Positions 8,375-17,301 of a DNA stretch of 64,000 nucleotides are shown piece by piece. Origin of the DNA: Bacillus sp. Marseille-Q1617. Lineage in GTDB: Bacteria; Bacillota; Bacilli; Bacillales; Bacillaceae_B. The translations under genes and the position numbers were made by a program. The notes below the pieces were generated by a model. That model searched no databases and was not told where the DNA came from. It worked only from the letters and a program-made list of their open reading frames with translations. The first letter of the stretch is position 1. Each line of letters begins with the position of its first letter. The stretch lies in contig NZ_CAHJXM010000001.1 of assembly GCF_903645295.1 (NCBI RefSeq), positions 1,923,501 through 1,987,500 on the forward strand. Reading direction: 5' to 3'.

Positions 8375-8872
8375 ATGATTATTAAAGAAATACATACTGA
8401 AGATGCTGATAAATTGTTAATGTTAATCAAGGAGGTTGAATCACATTCAGAATTCATGCTCATGGCACCCGGAGAACGCCAGACTTCCATTGAGCAGCAA
8501 AGAAAGATGATTGAACGAATTCAGAAGCAGAAAAACGCTGTGATCTTGACTGCAGAGGATGATGGCAGATTAATAGGATACCTGATGGCGATTGGCGGGA
8601 CAGTAAAACGTACGAGGCATTCAGCTTATCTTGTCATTGGAATCTTGAAGGATTACAGAGGTCAGGGAGCAGGCACTGCGCTATTTAAAAAGGTGGAAGA
8701 ATGGGCAAGAAGGTGTGGAATCTCACGGTTGGAACTCACTGCCGTCACAAGAAATATTCCTGGAATAGTACTTTATCAAAAGAGCGGATTTGAAATAGAA
8801 GGTACAAAGCGAAATTCGCTATCCATCAATGGTGAATTATATAACGAATACTATATGTCCAAATTACTTTAA
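8375..8872 (+). CDS. GNAT acetyltransferase
   Basis: 165 residues; the ribosome site (TGGAGTGG) is modest. The acetyl-CoA loop is LKDYRGQGAGTALFKKV and the C-terminal signature GIVLYQKSGFEIEGTKRNSL is clear. FMLMAPGERQTSIEQQRKMI near the N-terminus resembles GNATs annotated as small-molecule or ribosomal-protein-like acetyltransferases. Monocistronic; 116 bases of unremarkable DNA precede it. Substrate unknown. Confidence 0.9.
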   Translation: MIIKEIHTEDADKLLMLIKEVESHSEFMLMAPGERQTSIEQQRKMIERIQKQKNAVILTAEDDGRLIGYLMAIGGTVKRTRHSAYLVIGILKDYRGQGAGTALFKKVEEWARRCGISRLELTAVTRNIPGIVLYQKSGFEIEGTKRNSLSINGELYNEYYMSKLL

Positions 8873-8934
8873 TCAGATAAAGGACAGGTCCTCGCCGATT
8901 CAACCTGGAAGGCAACGTAAAAGGAGCATGATTT

Positions 8935-9735
8935 ATGAACGAATTCAGATGGATAGGGAATCAGAAGAGCTATGTTGACGAAATTCATGTAAAATCTCTT
9001 AAGAATGAAATGGTGATCGGTCTATTTGGGGGGAATTCATCAGAGGGACAGTATAAAAACGAAGATGGTTGTCTTGTATGGTACTCACCAGGTGAATGGG
9101 AGTTTGCCGTCATCATGGATGGTCATGACACAGCAGAAAGTGTCGAGCTGGTGCTCGAAGTGATCGGAAATAATAAAGAATTCATCCACGAAACCTTTAA
9201 AAAGCAAATCCATGAATCATTTCATTCTTTACAAGATTTTATAGTTGGAACGTTCAAGAGTGACAGTTTTAGAAAGAAAGCAAAAAAAGTCCAAGGGGAA
9301 ACTGCCTGCTTATTTGTCCTTAGAAAAGAAAATTTTCTATGGTGGTTTTCTATTGGTGACTGCATTCTTCATATATTTCACCCAGAATTGTCTTCTTTGG
9401 GAGAATTTCAGCAGAATCACAGAAGTTTTTATGAATGGGTTGGAAATAACAGTAATTTCAATAAGCCCGTACCTAGTTACAGTTCTGGAATAAAAGAATT
9501 GAGAACAGGGGAGAATCATATATTTTTGACTACGGACGGACTGACAGAATGCCCTAATACCCATTATGTCAATCCTCGTGTCATCATGGATGAGTTTGGT
9601 GAAGGATCAGTTGAAGAAGGAGTACATAAACTTATCAACCAGATTAAATGCAATGGGGTTAAGGACAGCACTACAATCATTACCTGGAAGGTCATGAATA
9701 AACGGGAGGCAACGGTGCCCAGTGATATAAAATAG
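8935..9735 (+). CDS. PP2C-like protein phosphatase domain protein
   Basis: 266 residues behind AAAAGGAG. PP2C-type metal-phosphatase motifs appear in order: FAVIMDGHD, GETACLFVL followed by WWFSIGDCILHIF, IFLTTDGLTE, and a C-terminal KDSTTIITW. The last corresponds to the DN.T motif, with Ser in place of Asn. These Asp residues bind the Mg/Mn pair of PPM phosphatases, so activity is plausible. No sensor or membrane segment is attached. No kinase gene is adjacent, so the partner is unknown. Confidence 0.8.
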   Translation: MNEFRWIGNQKSYVDEIHVKSLKNEMVIGLFGGNSSEGQYKNEDGCLVWYSPGEWEFAVIMDGHDTAESVELVLEVIGNNKEFIHETFKKQIHESFHSLQDFIVGTFKSDSFRKKAKKVQGETACLFVLRKENFLWWFSIGDCILHIFHPELSSLGEFQQNHRSFYEWVGNNSNFNKPVPSYSSGIKELRTGENHIFLTTDGLTECPNTHYVNPRVIMDEFGEGSVEEGVHKLINQIKCNGVKDSTTIITWKVMNKREATVPSDIK

Positions 9736-9774
9736 CTAGTTTCTATTATCATGATTACACAACTTCCATTAGTC

Positions 9775-9966
9775 CTATTGAAACAACTTCCACCTAAAGC
9801 AGTAAATTGTGTCAGAGGCTAAGGTATCGCATACATAATCTGAATATAAATATTTTGGAGAAGGCCTGTATATGTTTATCTGATATCCTGTAAGAGCTGG
9901 TAAAGACACATACTCTTCACGTTCTAAAGGAACCAATTTGTCACCCTTCCTGATTTCCGGTATCAT
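9775..9966 (-). CDS. Doubtful 63-residue reading frame
   Basis: This minus-strand frame fills most of an otherwise empty 269-bp gap. It reads like protein (KGDKLVPLEREEYVSLPALT, then RPSPKYLYSDYVC) but has no Shine-Dalgarno site before its ATG and no family that I recognise. It may be a fragment of a decayed gene. Confidence 0.25.
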   Translation of the reverse strand: MIPEIRKGDKLVPLEREEYVSLPALTGYQINIYRPSPKYLYSDYVCDTLASDTIYCFRWKLFQ

Positions 9967-10004
9967 CCAAAATATAAAATCGATTAGACTAGTGAGGAAT
10001 ATTC

Positions 10005-10835
10005 ATGATGGACAATTTAAAACAAAAATCACTCGAAATGGCACAGCTCTACAAAAATAATCCTAAGGTGGAATCCATTCTTCTTGCTGGATCCGTATCC
10101 AGGAACTGGCAAGATGAACATTCGGATATTGAATTGCATATCTTTTGGGGCGAGCCGCCAACCGATGAAGACCGACTTGAACCTATAAAGAAAGTGAGTG
10201 GATCGATTCTTTCTTTTCATTCTTACGAAGAGGAAGAATGGTCAGAAGCCTATCTGACGAATGATGGTGTTAAGCTTGAAATCAGCAGCTTCCTAACCAC
10301 CACTGTAGAACGGTTTATTGACGATGTGGTAAGGAGTTTTGAAACGAGTTACGATAAGCAATGCATCGCTTCCTCGATTCATTATGGAGAGTCACTGTAC
10401 GGTGAAGTAAAAATTAAAGAATTGAAAAATAGCCTTCATAAATATCCGGTGGAACTATCAAAGGCAATGATCCTGGAAAACCTTCAATTTGGGAGCAGGT
10501 GGGACAACCGTCAGGCTTTATTAAATAGGAAGGACTGGCTCATGCTGTACAGTGTCATATGTGAGGTGCAGAGAAAACTGTTTGGTATATTATTCGGCCT
10601 AAACAATATGTTTGTTCATCATCCTTCTTTTAAATGGATGCATCATAGCATTGCGCTTATGAATGTGAAGCCAAATAAACTAGATGAAAGAATAACTGAT
10701 ATCTTATCAGGGAAGCCAGAGAACAATGTTAAAGAACTAACTCAATTAATTGAAGAAACGGTTTTTCTTGTAGAGGAGCGGTTTCCTGAATTGATCAGCA
10801 GTGAGCTGAGAAGAAAATTATCATATATGAAGTGA
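10005..10835 (+). CDS. Nucleotidyltransferase-domain protein
   Basis: 276 residues; TGAGGAA lies six bases before the ATG. Near the N-terminus LLAGSVSRNWQDEHSDIELH carries the polymerase-beta-fold signature (GS...D-x-D/E), with Asp and Glu as probable metal ligands. The rest is helical, as in aminoglycoside adenylyltransferase-like or DUF4037-like enzymes. It would transfer a nucleotide monophosphate to a small molecule or protein. A small secreted-peptide gene follows 33 bases downstream. Whether it confers resistance cannot be judged. Confidence 0.75.
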   Translation: MMDNLKQKSLEMAQLYKNNPKVESILLAGSVSRNWQDEHSDIELHIFWGEPPTDEDRLEPIKKVSGSILSFHSYEEEEWSEAYLTNDGVKLEISSFLTTTVERFIDDVVRSFETSYDKQCIASSIHYGESLYGEVKIKELKNSLHKYPVELSKAMILENLQFGSRWDNRQALLNRKDWLMLYSVICEVQRKLFGILFGLNNMFVHHPSFKWMHHSIALMNVKPNKLDERITDILSGKPENNVKELTQLIEETVFLVEERFPELISSELRRKLSYMK

Positions 10836-10868
10836 GAGAGGACTTTGATATAGAAAAAGGAGCCCGTC

Positions 10869-11042
10869 ATGAAAAGAAAACTTATTGCAGCAGCCATCAT
10901 CACATGCAGTTTGTTAACAACAGCAACAATTGCCAACTCAATTGCGTTCCATAACACAAAGAAGGCGTGTATCGAGAATCATAAAACTCCTATTGCTAAG
11001 AAGGACTTTTTAGCATTTAATTGGTCGGTAATCTGCCACTGA
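10869..11042 (+). CDS. Small secreted peptide
   Basis: 57 residues with AAAAAGGAG six bases before ATG. MKRKLIAAAIITCSLLTTAT is a classical signal peptide, with a likely cleavage near TIANS. The mature part, about 30 residues, is basic with two Cys, one in KKACIENHK and one in the terminal FNWSVICH, which could form a disulfide. It follows the nucleotidyltransferase gene in the same direction. It is not recognisably a Phr pentapeptide precursor. Role unknown; a secreted signal, bacteriocin-like peptide or envelope component are options. Confidence 0.6.
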   Translation: MKRKLIAAAIITCSLLTTATIANSIAFHNTKKACIENHKTPIAKKDFLAFNWSVICH

Positions 11043-11202
11043 ATGGTTTCTGAGCTCAAAAAAGGTACAAAAGCGATATTGCTTCTGATTCCACATTTTT
11101 TATGCAAATTCCTCAAACAGGATAATTGTCAGCTTGGAAGTTACTATGCTGTAATGAAACTAACTTGATTGATTCACCAACTATAAAAAAGGAGCTGTCA
11201 AT

Positions 11203-12075
11203 ATGGGTACATATCGCCAACACTTGAAACGAAGTGTAAAAGATTCCTGGTATGTAAAATATGAAGAAACCCAGTTTCCATCTATACAAAAAGGATGGGT
11301 CCTCCCAGTGGAAAGGTGGGCGGAATTCGATCCATTCATCTTAATGTCAGAGGATTGGTTCAAACGGGGAACCTTTTCGGATCATCCGCATAGAGGTTTC
11401 CAAACAATCACATATGTCATCGATGGAAGACTTGAACACATTGACAACGGAGGAAGCAGGGAGGTACTGGAACCAGGAGATATTCAATATATGAATGCAG
11501 GATGGGCGGCCCGTCATGCTGAGGAAGGTGTGGATGATGATATCGCCCATACCCTGCAATTGTGGTTGAATCTGCCGAAGCATCTGAAGAAGTCAGAGCC
11601 GTTTTATCAAAATGTTTACTCCGAAAAAGCTCCCCGAATGAAAATTGGAGGGGGTTCAGTGAAAGTGTTCGCAGGAGAAGTCGGCTCCTTAAAAGGACCT
11701 CTGGAATCACTCGTTCCGATCACATTGAGTGAAATTTCCCTCGTAGATGGAGCCATTTACTCTCATCTGCTTCCTGAAAATCACAATTCTTTTGTTTATA
11801 TTGTTGCTGGAGAAGTTGAAATCGGTGAAAACCGTGTGAACCTTAAAAAGCATGGCGTCGCGACACTCACGTTTGACGAGGATGGAAGCGGAGAGAGGAA
11901 AAGTGAAATTCTTATAAAATCAAAACACCGCCGTTCAAAGCTTCTAATCTATTCAGGTGCTCCAATCAATGAAGAAATCGTCCCATATGGACCATTCGTC
12001 ATGAACTCAATGGAAGAAATACGGGAAGCATTTAAAGATTTTCAAAATGGTAAATTCGGACCTGAAGCAAAATAA
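11203..12075 (+). CDS. Pirin-family protein
   Basis: 290 residues behind AAAGGAG. The N-terminal cupin carries the pirin metal motif in FSDHPHRGFQTITYVIDG (HxH), with the later Glu/His in AGWAARHAEE, and a second cupin follows with SHLLPENHNSFVYIVAGEVE. Pirins bind Fe(II); bacterial members include quercetinases and redox sensors. Length is standard. 62 bases separate it from the downstream nitroreductase, so the two may be cotranscribed. Confidence 0.92.
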   Translation: MGTYRQHLKRSVKDSWYVKYEETQFPSIQKGWVLPVERWAEFDPFILMSEDWFKRGTFSDHPHRGFQTITYVIDGRLEHIDNGGSREVLEPGDIQYMNAGWAARHAEEGVDDDIAHTLQLWLNLPKHLKKSEPFYQNVYSEKAPRMKIGGGSVKVFAGEVGSLKGPLESLVPITLSEISLVDGAIYSHLLPENHNSFVYIVAGEVEIGENRVNLKKHGVATLTFDEDGSGERKSEILIKSKHRRSKLLIYSGAPINEEIVPYGPFVMNSMEEIREAFKDFQNGKFGPEAK

Positions 12076-12137
12076 ATAAAGATACTTTTTATAATAAAAT
12101 CATATAAGTTAGAAAGAACATAAATTGAGGTGAAACA

Positions 12138-12764
12138 ATGGATATATTCGAAGCTATACAATCACGAAGAAGCATGGGACTCGTGAAGGATGATCCGGTT
12201 CCTAAAGACGTCATTGAAAAAATTCTGGAAGCAGGGAATTGGGCTCCCAGTCATCATCGTACAGAGCCATGGCGCTTTTTTGTACTGACAGGCGAAGGGA
12301 GGAAACCGCTAGGGGAAGCACTAGTAAAAGCTGCACTGGAAAATATGGATGATCCCGAAGGAGAAGAAAGTAAGAAGAAGCTTGAAAAAACTGCTGCGAA
12401 GCCACTCAGGGCCCCGCTGATCATCGCAGTCGCCGTCGAACCAAGCGACAACCCGAAAGTCATTGAAATAGAAGAATACGGAGCCGCATATGCAGCCACT
12501 CAAAACATGCTGCTGGCAGCACATGCACTTGGGTTAGCGGGGATCTGGAGAACAGGGAAACCGTGCTATCACGTCTCGATGAATGAACTTTTCGGCTTGT
12601 CGGATAGAGGGAAAATGCTTGGATTCCTATACTTCGGTTATCCTAAGAGAGAATCGCCAGCAGGGAAACGAAAAGAAGTCAGCGGTTGTGTGAAATGGCT
12701 TGGTGATGAGATTGATTTTGATCAATTTAAGAAGAAGGAAGAGTTAAAGGAGTCTAATAGTTAG
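12138..12764 (+). CDS. Nitroreductase-family FMN oxidoreductase
   Basis: 208 residues. MDIFEAIQSRRSMGLVKDD provides the FMN-phosphate contact (xxRRS), AGNWAPSHHRTEPWRFFV is the family's second motif, and a GIWRTG segment follows. These enzymes use NAD(P)H and FMN to reduce nitroaromatics, quinones or other electrophiles. It lies just after the pirin gene in the same direction. A charged, Lys-rich tail of about 15 residues ends the protein. Confidence 0.9.
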   Translation: MDIFEAIQSRRSMGLVKDDPVPKDVIEKILEAGNWAPSHHRTEPWRFFVLTGEGRKPLGEALVKAALENMDDPEGEESKKKLEKTAAKPLRAPLIIAVAVEPSDNPKVIEIEEYGAAYAATQNMLLAAHALGLAGIWRTGKPCYHVSMNELFGLSDRGKMLGFLYFGYPKRESPAGKRKEVSGCVKWLGDEIDFDQFKKKEELKESNS

Positions 12765-13174
12765 AATTGGTTCCGACATCGTATTTGCTCTGAACATAAT
12801 CATTATGAAAAGAGTGGCAAGATGTGCATTGACACCTCCACACAATAAGTAGGAAAACTGGTGTTTTGATGACTCGGCAGAAGCAGAAGGTACAGAGAAA
12901 AGGAATGGGCATTCGTCCATAGAGTACGTGCAAAAAAAGAGAAAGGTTCAAGCGCTTTACTGAAACTGGGGAGTAATGCTATCAACAGATAGTTAATTGA
13001 TAATTATTTGTAAACAGCCAATAGAAATGGTTGTTTTTTTTTGATCTTAAAATTACCAATCGTATCTTTTCATACCTATAGGCAGCAGAAAATAGATTTA
13101 ATAGAGAGGAAGGATTTTCTCTCGCTTTAAGCGAATATGAAAAATATATCAATCATTTAAAGGGGAGTTTTTCT
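12765..13174. other. 410-bp intergenic region
   Basis: No supportable gene. A frame from about 12,807 reads MKRVARCALTPPHNK, stops, then continues in phase for another 35 codons, so it could be a fossil, but it has no ribosome site or recognisable family. A weak terminator lies at 13,013-13,043. The last 30 bases are the leader of the following rsbR-like gene (AAAGGGGAG). Confidence 0.5.
13013..13043 (+). terminator. Rho-independent terminator
   Basis: Stem AACAGCCA / TGGTTGTT with one G-T pair, seven-base loop and nine T. Probably ends transcription from the nitroreductase side. Confidence 0.65.
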
Positions 13175-14014
13175 ATGAATACCACTTTTGAAAACAAAGA
13201 AGATATATCACAATTTATAGTGGAAAACCGGAAAAATTTTCAGGAAAAATTACTTTCTGAAGCAATCAATGTGGGCAGTAAGATTAATGATATTTTGGAG
13301 AAAGGTAATATCGATCTTCTCAAGAACGCTGAGAGACTCGCGTTATATGTTGCTGAAAGTAAAGAAGAAGAACTAGTAGAGTTTGCTAAGGTGGAAGGTG
13401 TGGCTTGGGCAGAACATTCTCTTACACTTTCATTCAAATTGGAGTGGGTTCAGGCAATAAGGCGTACGTTATGGCATTTTCTTTATAAGTATGAACAGAT
13501 TCGGGAAGCTGAACTAAACCGTGAAAGATTTTTTGAATTGGAAAAAAGAATTAACGATCACGTGGATCATTTTCTGAATAGTTTTTTCATCAGCTATTCA
13601 GACTATAAAGACGAGCAGTTGTCATCCCAAAGAAAGCTGGTTGAGCATTTGTCTGTGCCGATCATTCCAATCAGTTCCTCCATTGCCGTACTTCCGCTAA
13701 TCGGAAAGATTGATTCGTATCGAATCCAGGCCATTGAAGAGAAAATATTAATGAACATCGCTTCCTTGAAGATTCAAACCTTGATCATCGATATGTCCGG
13801 TGTAGCAGATATGGAGATTGACGTCATTGTCCACCTGCAAAGGTTGCTGGGAGGCATTAATATGATGGGATGTGAAGCGGTCCTAACCGGTTTACGAGTA
13901 GATTTGGTCAGGAAAATGATTCATTCAGGGGTCAGCTTTGAACAGAACGCATTAACAAAAGGCACTCTTCAGCAGACGTTGAAGGAGTATTTGGTGCTGG
14001 AGCCGGGGGAGTAA
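13175..14014 (+). CDS. RsbR-like stressosome protein, variant phosphosites
   Basis: 279 residues, AAAGGGGAG upstream. Residues 1-150 form the variable all-helical (non-haem globin-like) sensor domain. Residues from about 160 form a STAS domain: SVPIIPISSSIAVLPLIGKI, then LIIDMSGVADMEIDVIVHL. RsbR proteins form the stressosome core with RsbS and RsbT and gate sigma-B activation. Aligned to RsbRA of B. subtilis (Thr171, Thr205), the first phosphosite is Ser181, but the second is Ile215 preceded by Glu214, so RsbT-type phosphorylation there is impossible. One of three rsbR-like genes in 8 kb; no rsbS, rsbT or sigB is present here. Confidence 0.88.
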   Translation: MNTTFENKEDISQFIVENRKNFQEKLLSEAINVGSKINDILEKGNIDLLKNAERLALYVAESKEEELVEFAKVEGVAWAEHSLTLSFKLEWVQAIRRTLWHFLYKYEQIREAELNRERFFELEKRINDHVDHFLNSFFISYSDYKDEQLSSQRKLVEHLSVPIIPISSSIAVLPLIGKIDSYRIQAIEEKILMNIASLKIQTLIIDMSGVADMEIDVIVHLQRLLGGINMMGCEAVLTGLRVDLVRKMIHSGVSFEQNALTKGTLQQTLKEYLVLEPGE

Positions 14015-14130
14015 GCTGATAGAAAATCACTGGAGTAAATATAAATAATATCATAATGTAAATCAACAATAGATAGTTTATTGACGTTATCTATTCTTAT
14101 ACAACGAGGTTAATACAAGGGGAAATCACG

Positions 14131-14892
14131 ATGAAAGAAATAACATTTGATGATATATACACTGTTGGAGAAGTGATAGTTGAAAATGACCTATACAGTC
14201 ACGTGCACTATCCGAAAATGCTCAAGAGATATGACAGCAATTTCTTAGAATTTAAAAGGATGCCTTCCACGGAAGAATTTAAATCAGCTGCAAAGTACCT
14301 AAAGTCATTCCATCATGAGAGAGGACAAAATCACGTGAAATTTTCCTTTCCGGCAATAATGGAAATTTCCGGGAATCTTATGGGCTACTTGAAACATGAG
14401 GGTTTTGACATTGGATTTATGGAGCTTTATTCTATTAAACCTTGCGAATTTCCAAAGAAAGGTTTAATGAAAGGGGTTGAAGTAAAGGAAGTCAAGGAAG
14501 ATGATTTTGACAAATTCATTTCACTCCAATATGTTCAAGACCTTGAATATGGAAAAGAGTTCGCTGATCAAAAAGTCGAGCTTCACCAAAGACAATTCAA
14601 AGACCCGGCTATTATTCAGCTTCTTGCTTATTACAATGGGGAGCCCGCAGGTGCAGCCGATGTAATTATTAATGCAGGTACAGCTGAAATTGATGGATTC
14701 TTCGTTTTGGAAAGATGGCGCAGAAAAGGAATCGGCAGCTGTGTGCAACAATATGTGATGGACCGGTTCCATGACAAAATCATTATTCTGGTTGCAGACG
14801 GAGAAGATACACCAAGGGAAATGTATCAGAAACAACATTATCGTTACTTAGGCTTCCAATATCAGGTTCTAAAAGTGTTTGAAGAGAACTAG
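14131..14892 (+). CDS. GNAT-domain protein, two-part
   Basis: 253 residues, ribosome site AAGGGGAAA. The first 115 residues form a degenerate GNAT-like half; the C-terminal half has the working motif: FFVLERWRRKGIGSCVQQYV (RxxGIG) then YRYLGFQYQVLKVF. The layout matches Bacillus GNAT proteins with an inactive N-terminal lobe. Substrate unknown. A strong hairpin starts about 75 bases after the stop. Confidence 0.85.
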   Translation: MKEITFDDIYTVGEVIVENDLYSHVHYPKMLKRYDSNFLEFKRMPSTEEFKSAAKYLKSFHHERGQNHVKFSFPAIMEISGNLMGYLKHEGFDIGFMELYSIKPCEFPKKGLMKGVEVKEVKEDDFDKFISLQYVQDLEYGKEFADQKVELHQRQFKDPAIIQLLAYYNGEPAGAADVIINAGTAEIDGFFVLERWRRKGIGSCVQQYVMDRFHDKIIILVADGEDTPREMYQKQHYRYLGFQYQVLKVFEEN

Positions 14893-14965
14893 GGTTTTTT
14901 AGACATTTTCTATTTTTGTGCTGAGACCTTCTAATTTCAATTTCACAACCAAATAAATAAAAGTA

Positions 14966-15004
14966 ACACCCCCCGTACATACTAAACATATGTTCGGGAG
15001 GTGT
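14966..15004 (+). promoter_or_regulatory. Hairpin enclosing the ribosome binding site of the next gene
   Basis: Fifteen-pair stem with two mismatches: arm 14,966-14,980 (ACACCCCCCGTACAT) and arm 14,990-15,004 (ATGTTCGGGAGGTGT), nine-base loop. The second arm contains the GGGAGG Shine-Dalgarno for the TTG start at 15,010. As there is no T run after the stem it is not a good terminator; it would hide the ribosome site until opened. Confidence 0.55.
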
Positions 15005-15009
15005 ATTCA

Positions 15010-15324
15010 TTGGAAAGTAAAGATTTTGAGCAGATCTATGCACAGTACAAGCAGGAAGGAGCCCATCATCTTCAACAGGAATTTTCCTCTTCCGTTGATA
15101 CAGGTGCGGAGAAAATCGTCGCCATACGTAAAAACGGCGATGATGATATTATCGCATTTAAAACAGAAAGCGGACGTGAACTTGATTACCTGACTGCACT
15201 CGATGAAGCGAAGGCCGGGAAGCTCGCCCATGTCGATGTCTTTCACCGTTATGGAAGAGACATCATCCGCAGTGAACCAGATGGAATTGAAGAGAACAAC
15301 CTAAATAATCTGCCACATTTTTAG
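15010..15324 (+). CDS. DUF3892-like small protein
   Basis: 104 residues from TTG at 15,010, chosen for its eight-base spacing from GGGAGG; an in-frame GTG at 15,001 lies inside that ribosome site. The segment GAEKIVAIRKNGDDDIIAFK and then GRELDYLTALDEAKAGKL match the DUF3892 pattern of Bacillus small proteins. Soluble and acidic, no Cys. Function unknown. Translation may be controlled by the hairpin over its ribosome site. A strong terminator follows. Confidence 0.7.
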   Translation: MESKDFEQIYAQYKQEGAHHLQQEFSSSVDTGAEKIVAIRKNGDDDIIAFKTESGRELDYLTALDEAKAGKLAHVDVFHRYGRDIIRSEPDGIEENNLNNLPHF

Positions 15325-15333
15325 GAAGTGAAA

Positions 15334-15372
15334 AGGAGCATGAAACTTCAATCGTTTCAGGCTCCTTTTTTT
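15334..15372 (+). terminator. Rho-independent terminator
   Basis: Arms AGGAGCATGAAAC and GTTTCAGGCTCCT followed by seven T. Closes the DUF3892-like gene; A-rich on the other side, so it may also serve the convergent GNAT. Confidence 0.85.
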
Positions 15373-15388
15373 AAAATTACCAGGAAAA

Positions 15389-15913
15389 TTAATTTCTTAA
15401 AACAGTAATAAAGCCCTCAAGGATATCATGGCTGACTGAAAACCCTTTTCGCTTGTAAAATTCGAGGGCATTGCTGTTTCCGTTTGAAACAAAGATGAAA
15501 ATATCTTCAATATCATTATATTGCTTCAGCCAATCCATCGACATCATGAAGAGTTTTGAACCGATTCCGTACTTTCTATAACCTTCTTTGATGTAGAACT
15601 GAGAGAGGCACCCTACATTTGGTTTACTCACAGATGATAAATCAAAAAATGCAGCAAAATCATTAGAGTATGTTTCCTTCGGTGAAATATTGGAATATAC
15701 GTAACCGATGATTTGATCTGCATCTTTAACCACTACCGTATAATTATGTATGGCTTTTTCAATGGATGGAACTAAACGTGTTTCAAAACTCATATCATCA
15801 AATAGTTCAGGACGGATCGAGGCAACTGACTGTTGGAATTCCATCAATTCATTACAGCTTTCACGGAGGCAATCTATTTCTTCTTCAGGCAGGATTTCAA
15901 AGGTAAAGTTCAC
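15389..15913 (-). CDS. GNAT acetyltransferase
   Basis: 174 residues; GGAGGG lies upstream of the minus-strand ATG. The acetyl-CoA loop is FYIKEGYRKYGIGSKLFMMS (RKYGIGS) and the C-terminal signature is NSNALEFYKRKGFSVSHDIL. Convergent with the DUF3892-like gene and sharing the terminator between them. Substrate unknown. Confidence 0.88.
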   Translation of the reverse strand: MNFTFEILPEEEIDCLRESCNELMEFQQSVASIRPELFDDMSFETRLVPSIEKAIHNYTVVVKDADQIIGYVYSNISPKETYSNDFAAFFDLSSVSKPNVGCLSQFYIKEGYRKYGIGSKLFMMSMDWLKQYNDIEDIFIFVSNGNSNALEFYKRKGFSVSHDILEGFITVLRN

Positions 15914-16155
15914 GTATCTCCCTCCTAACTTATAAATGAAACGATTTATATAAATTAATTTTAAACTAGATTTTCACTAAGTGGAAGCATTAAAAAGCCT
16001 CATTCTCGCGTTAACTAAGACCTAGTATGATCAGGTAGTGACTTGAGTTATCCATCTACTATCCCTCTATAGGGTAAAGGCTGTTTCAAAGTCGTATGTA
16101 ATGGGGGAGACAGTCTATTTTACATAGTTATAGATTAGTGAGTTGATCGATGAAA

Positions 16156-16971
16156 CTATCTTATATTCTCTAATGCTTGTTTGACGTTAGTAAAGGAAGT
16201 GACGTCATCAAGTAAAGCCCCAATGTTTACTGCCGTCTGTGCAAGTCTAGGGGATATTCCGGTGAGAATAGTACGGATGCCCAGTAAACGCAGAACACTG
16301 CCTATTTGTTGAAAGTAGCTGGCGGTGGTTTCGTCAAAGGTTTGAACGCCTGAAAAATCCACGATTAGGTAACTGAGATTAAGCTGCGAAATTTCAGGTA
16401 TCACTTTATCCATCAGATGGTCCATTCTGTAAGAATCAATGGTACCAACCAATGGAAGGACTGCGATCCCCTTTTTTAAAGGAACAACCGGGTTTGCGAG
16501 GCTGTCCAGCTCTTCTCGATAGTCTTCCTCCATTCGCTTGGTCAATTTTTCATATGCAAAAACCGTTTCGACTTCACTGACATCGAGCAAGGCATTCATT
16601 TTTTGTAAGACCTTGATGCTTTCAATATTAGTGAGAGAGAATTCCTGGGCCCATTGAGTGGTAAGGCTTGCAAATATCTCCCTCGTAACGGGATAACGAA
16701 TGATGATCTCTGAGATATTTCGCCCGGATACGATCTGTCCTTCCGCATTTTTCTTGCTCCATTCAATCAATTGTGAAGGTAACTCTTGTTTCTCATGCAG
16801 CATAGAATCGCCGAGAAATTGAAAAAACGTTTCATACACACAGACAGCATGTTCCTTTTCCTTTTGAGGAAGGGCGATGTTCATTTTTTTAATTGCATGT
16901 TCGACAAGATTTGCTGCAATTGTTGAATAGTTATGTAATAAGTAATAAGCAAGTTTGGATTGTGATGACAT
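16156..16971 (-). CDS. RsbR-like stressosome protein with Glu at a phosphosite
   Basis: 271 residues; AAGGAGG lies 12 bases before the ATG, a slightly long spacing. The N-terminal half is the helical sensor domain. The STAS domain starts near residue 160: NPVVPLKKGIAVLPLVGTID, then YLIVDFSGVQTFDETTASYF. Aligned with RsbRA, the first phosphosite is Ser180 and the second position is Glu214, followed by Thr215-Thr216. A Glu there may mimic constitutive phosphorylation; I recall a similar substitution in B. subtilis RsbRD, but could not check. Divergent from an HTH regulator gene. Confidence 0.88.
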   Translation of the reverse strand: MSSQSKLAYYLLHNYSTIAANLVEHAIKKMNIALPQKEKEHAVCVYETFFQFLGDSMLHEKQELPSQLIEWSKKNAEGQIVSGRNISEIIIRYPVTREIFASLTTQWAQEFSLTNIESIKVLQKMNALLDVSEVETVFAYEKLTKRMEEDYREELDSLANPVVPLKKGIAVLPLVGTIDSYRMDHLMDKVIPEISQLNLSYLIVDFSGVQTFDETTASYFQQIGSVLRLLGIRTILTGISPRLAQTAVNIGALLDDVTSFTNVKQALENIR

Positions 16972-17301
16972 GGTGGATTCATACCTCCTTATTACATTAT
17001 TATACCAAGTTAGGAAAAAGCTTTGTAGACTGAATTTTCAGGTAATGTCGATTTTAATGAGGAATAGGAACTAACTTTAGATAAATTGAAATGTTAACTA
17101 TGATTTTTCGAAATTTTATTATTGTTATCCAGAAGATGAGGCCGTATCGCAAATCGTTTCATCCGAATAAACGAAGCTTCTTTATATTCACGTAAGGTAA
17201 ATGAGGTTATAAAGTTTCAATTGTTCAGAAATGTATTGAAAGTGGGAGGAATTTTCTTTATATTTAGTAAATCAAGTTTTACCAATGGTTGGGGGGCTTC
17301 T
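16972..17301. other. 330-bp divergent intergenic region
   Basis: AT-rich spacer between the minus-strand rsbR-like gene and the plus-strand HTH gene. It contains the ribosome sites of both. No clear sigma-B promoter (GTTTAA-GGGTAT) was found, and no small gene is supported. Confidence 0.5.

Noticed and set aside
12807..12960. Interrupted frame MKRVARCALTPPHNK-stop-ENWCFDDSAEAEG
   Set aside because: No ribosome site, contains a stop and matches no family known to me; listed only within the intergenic note.
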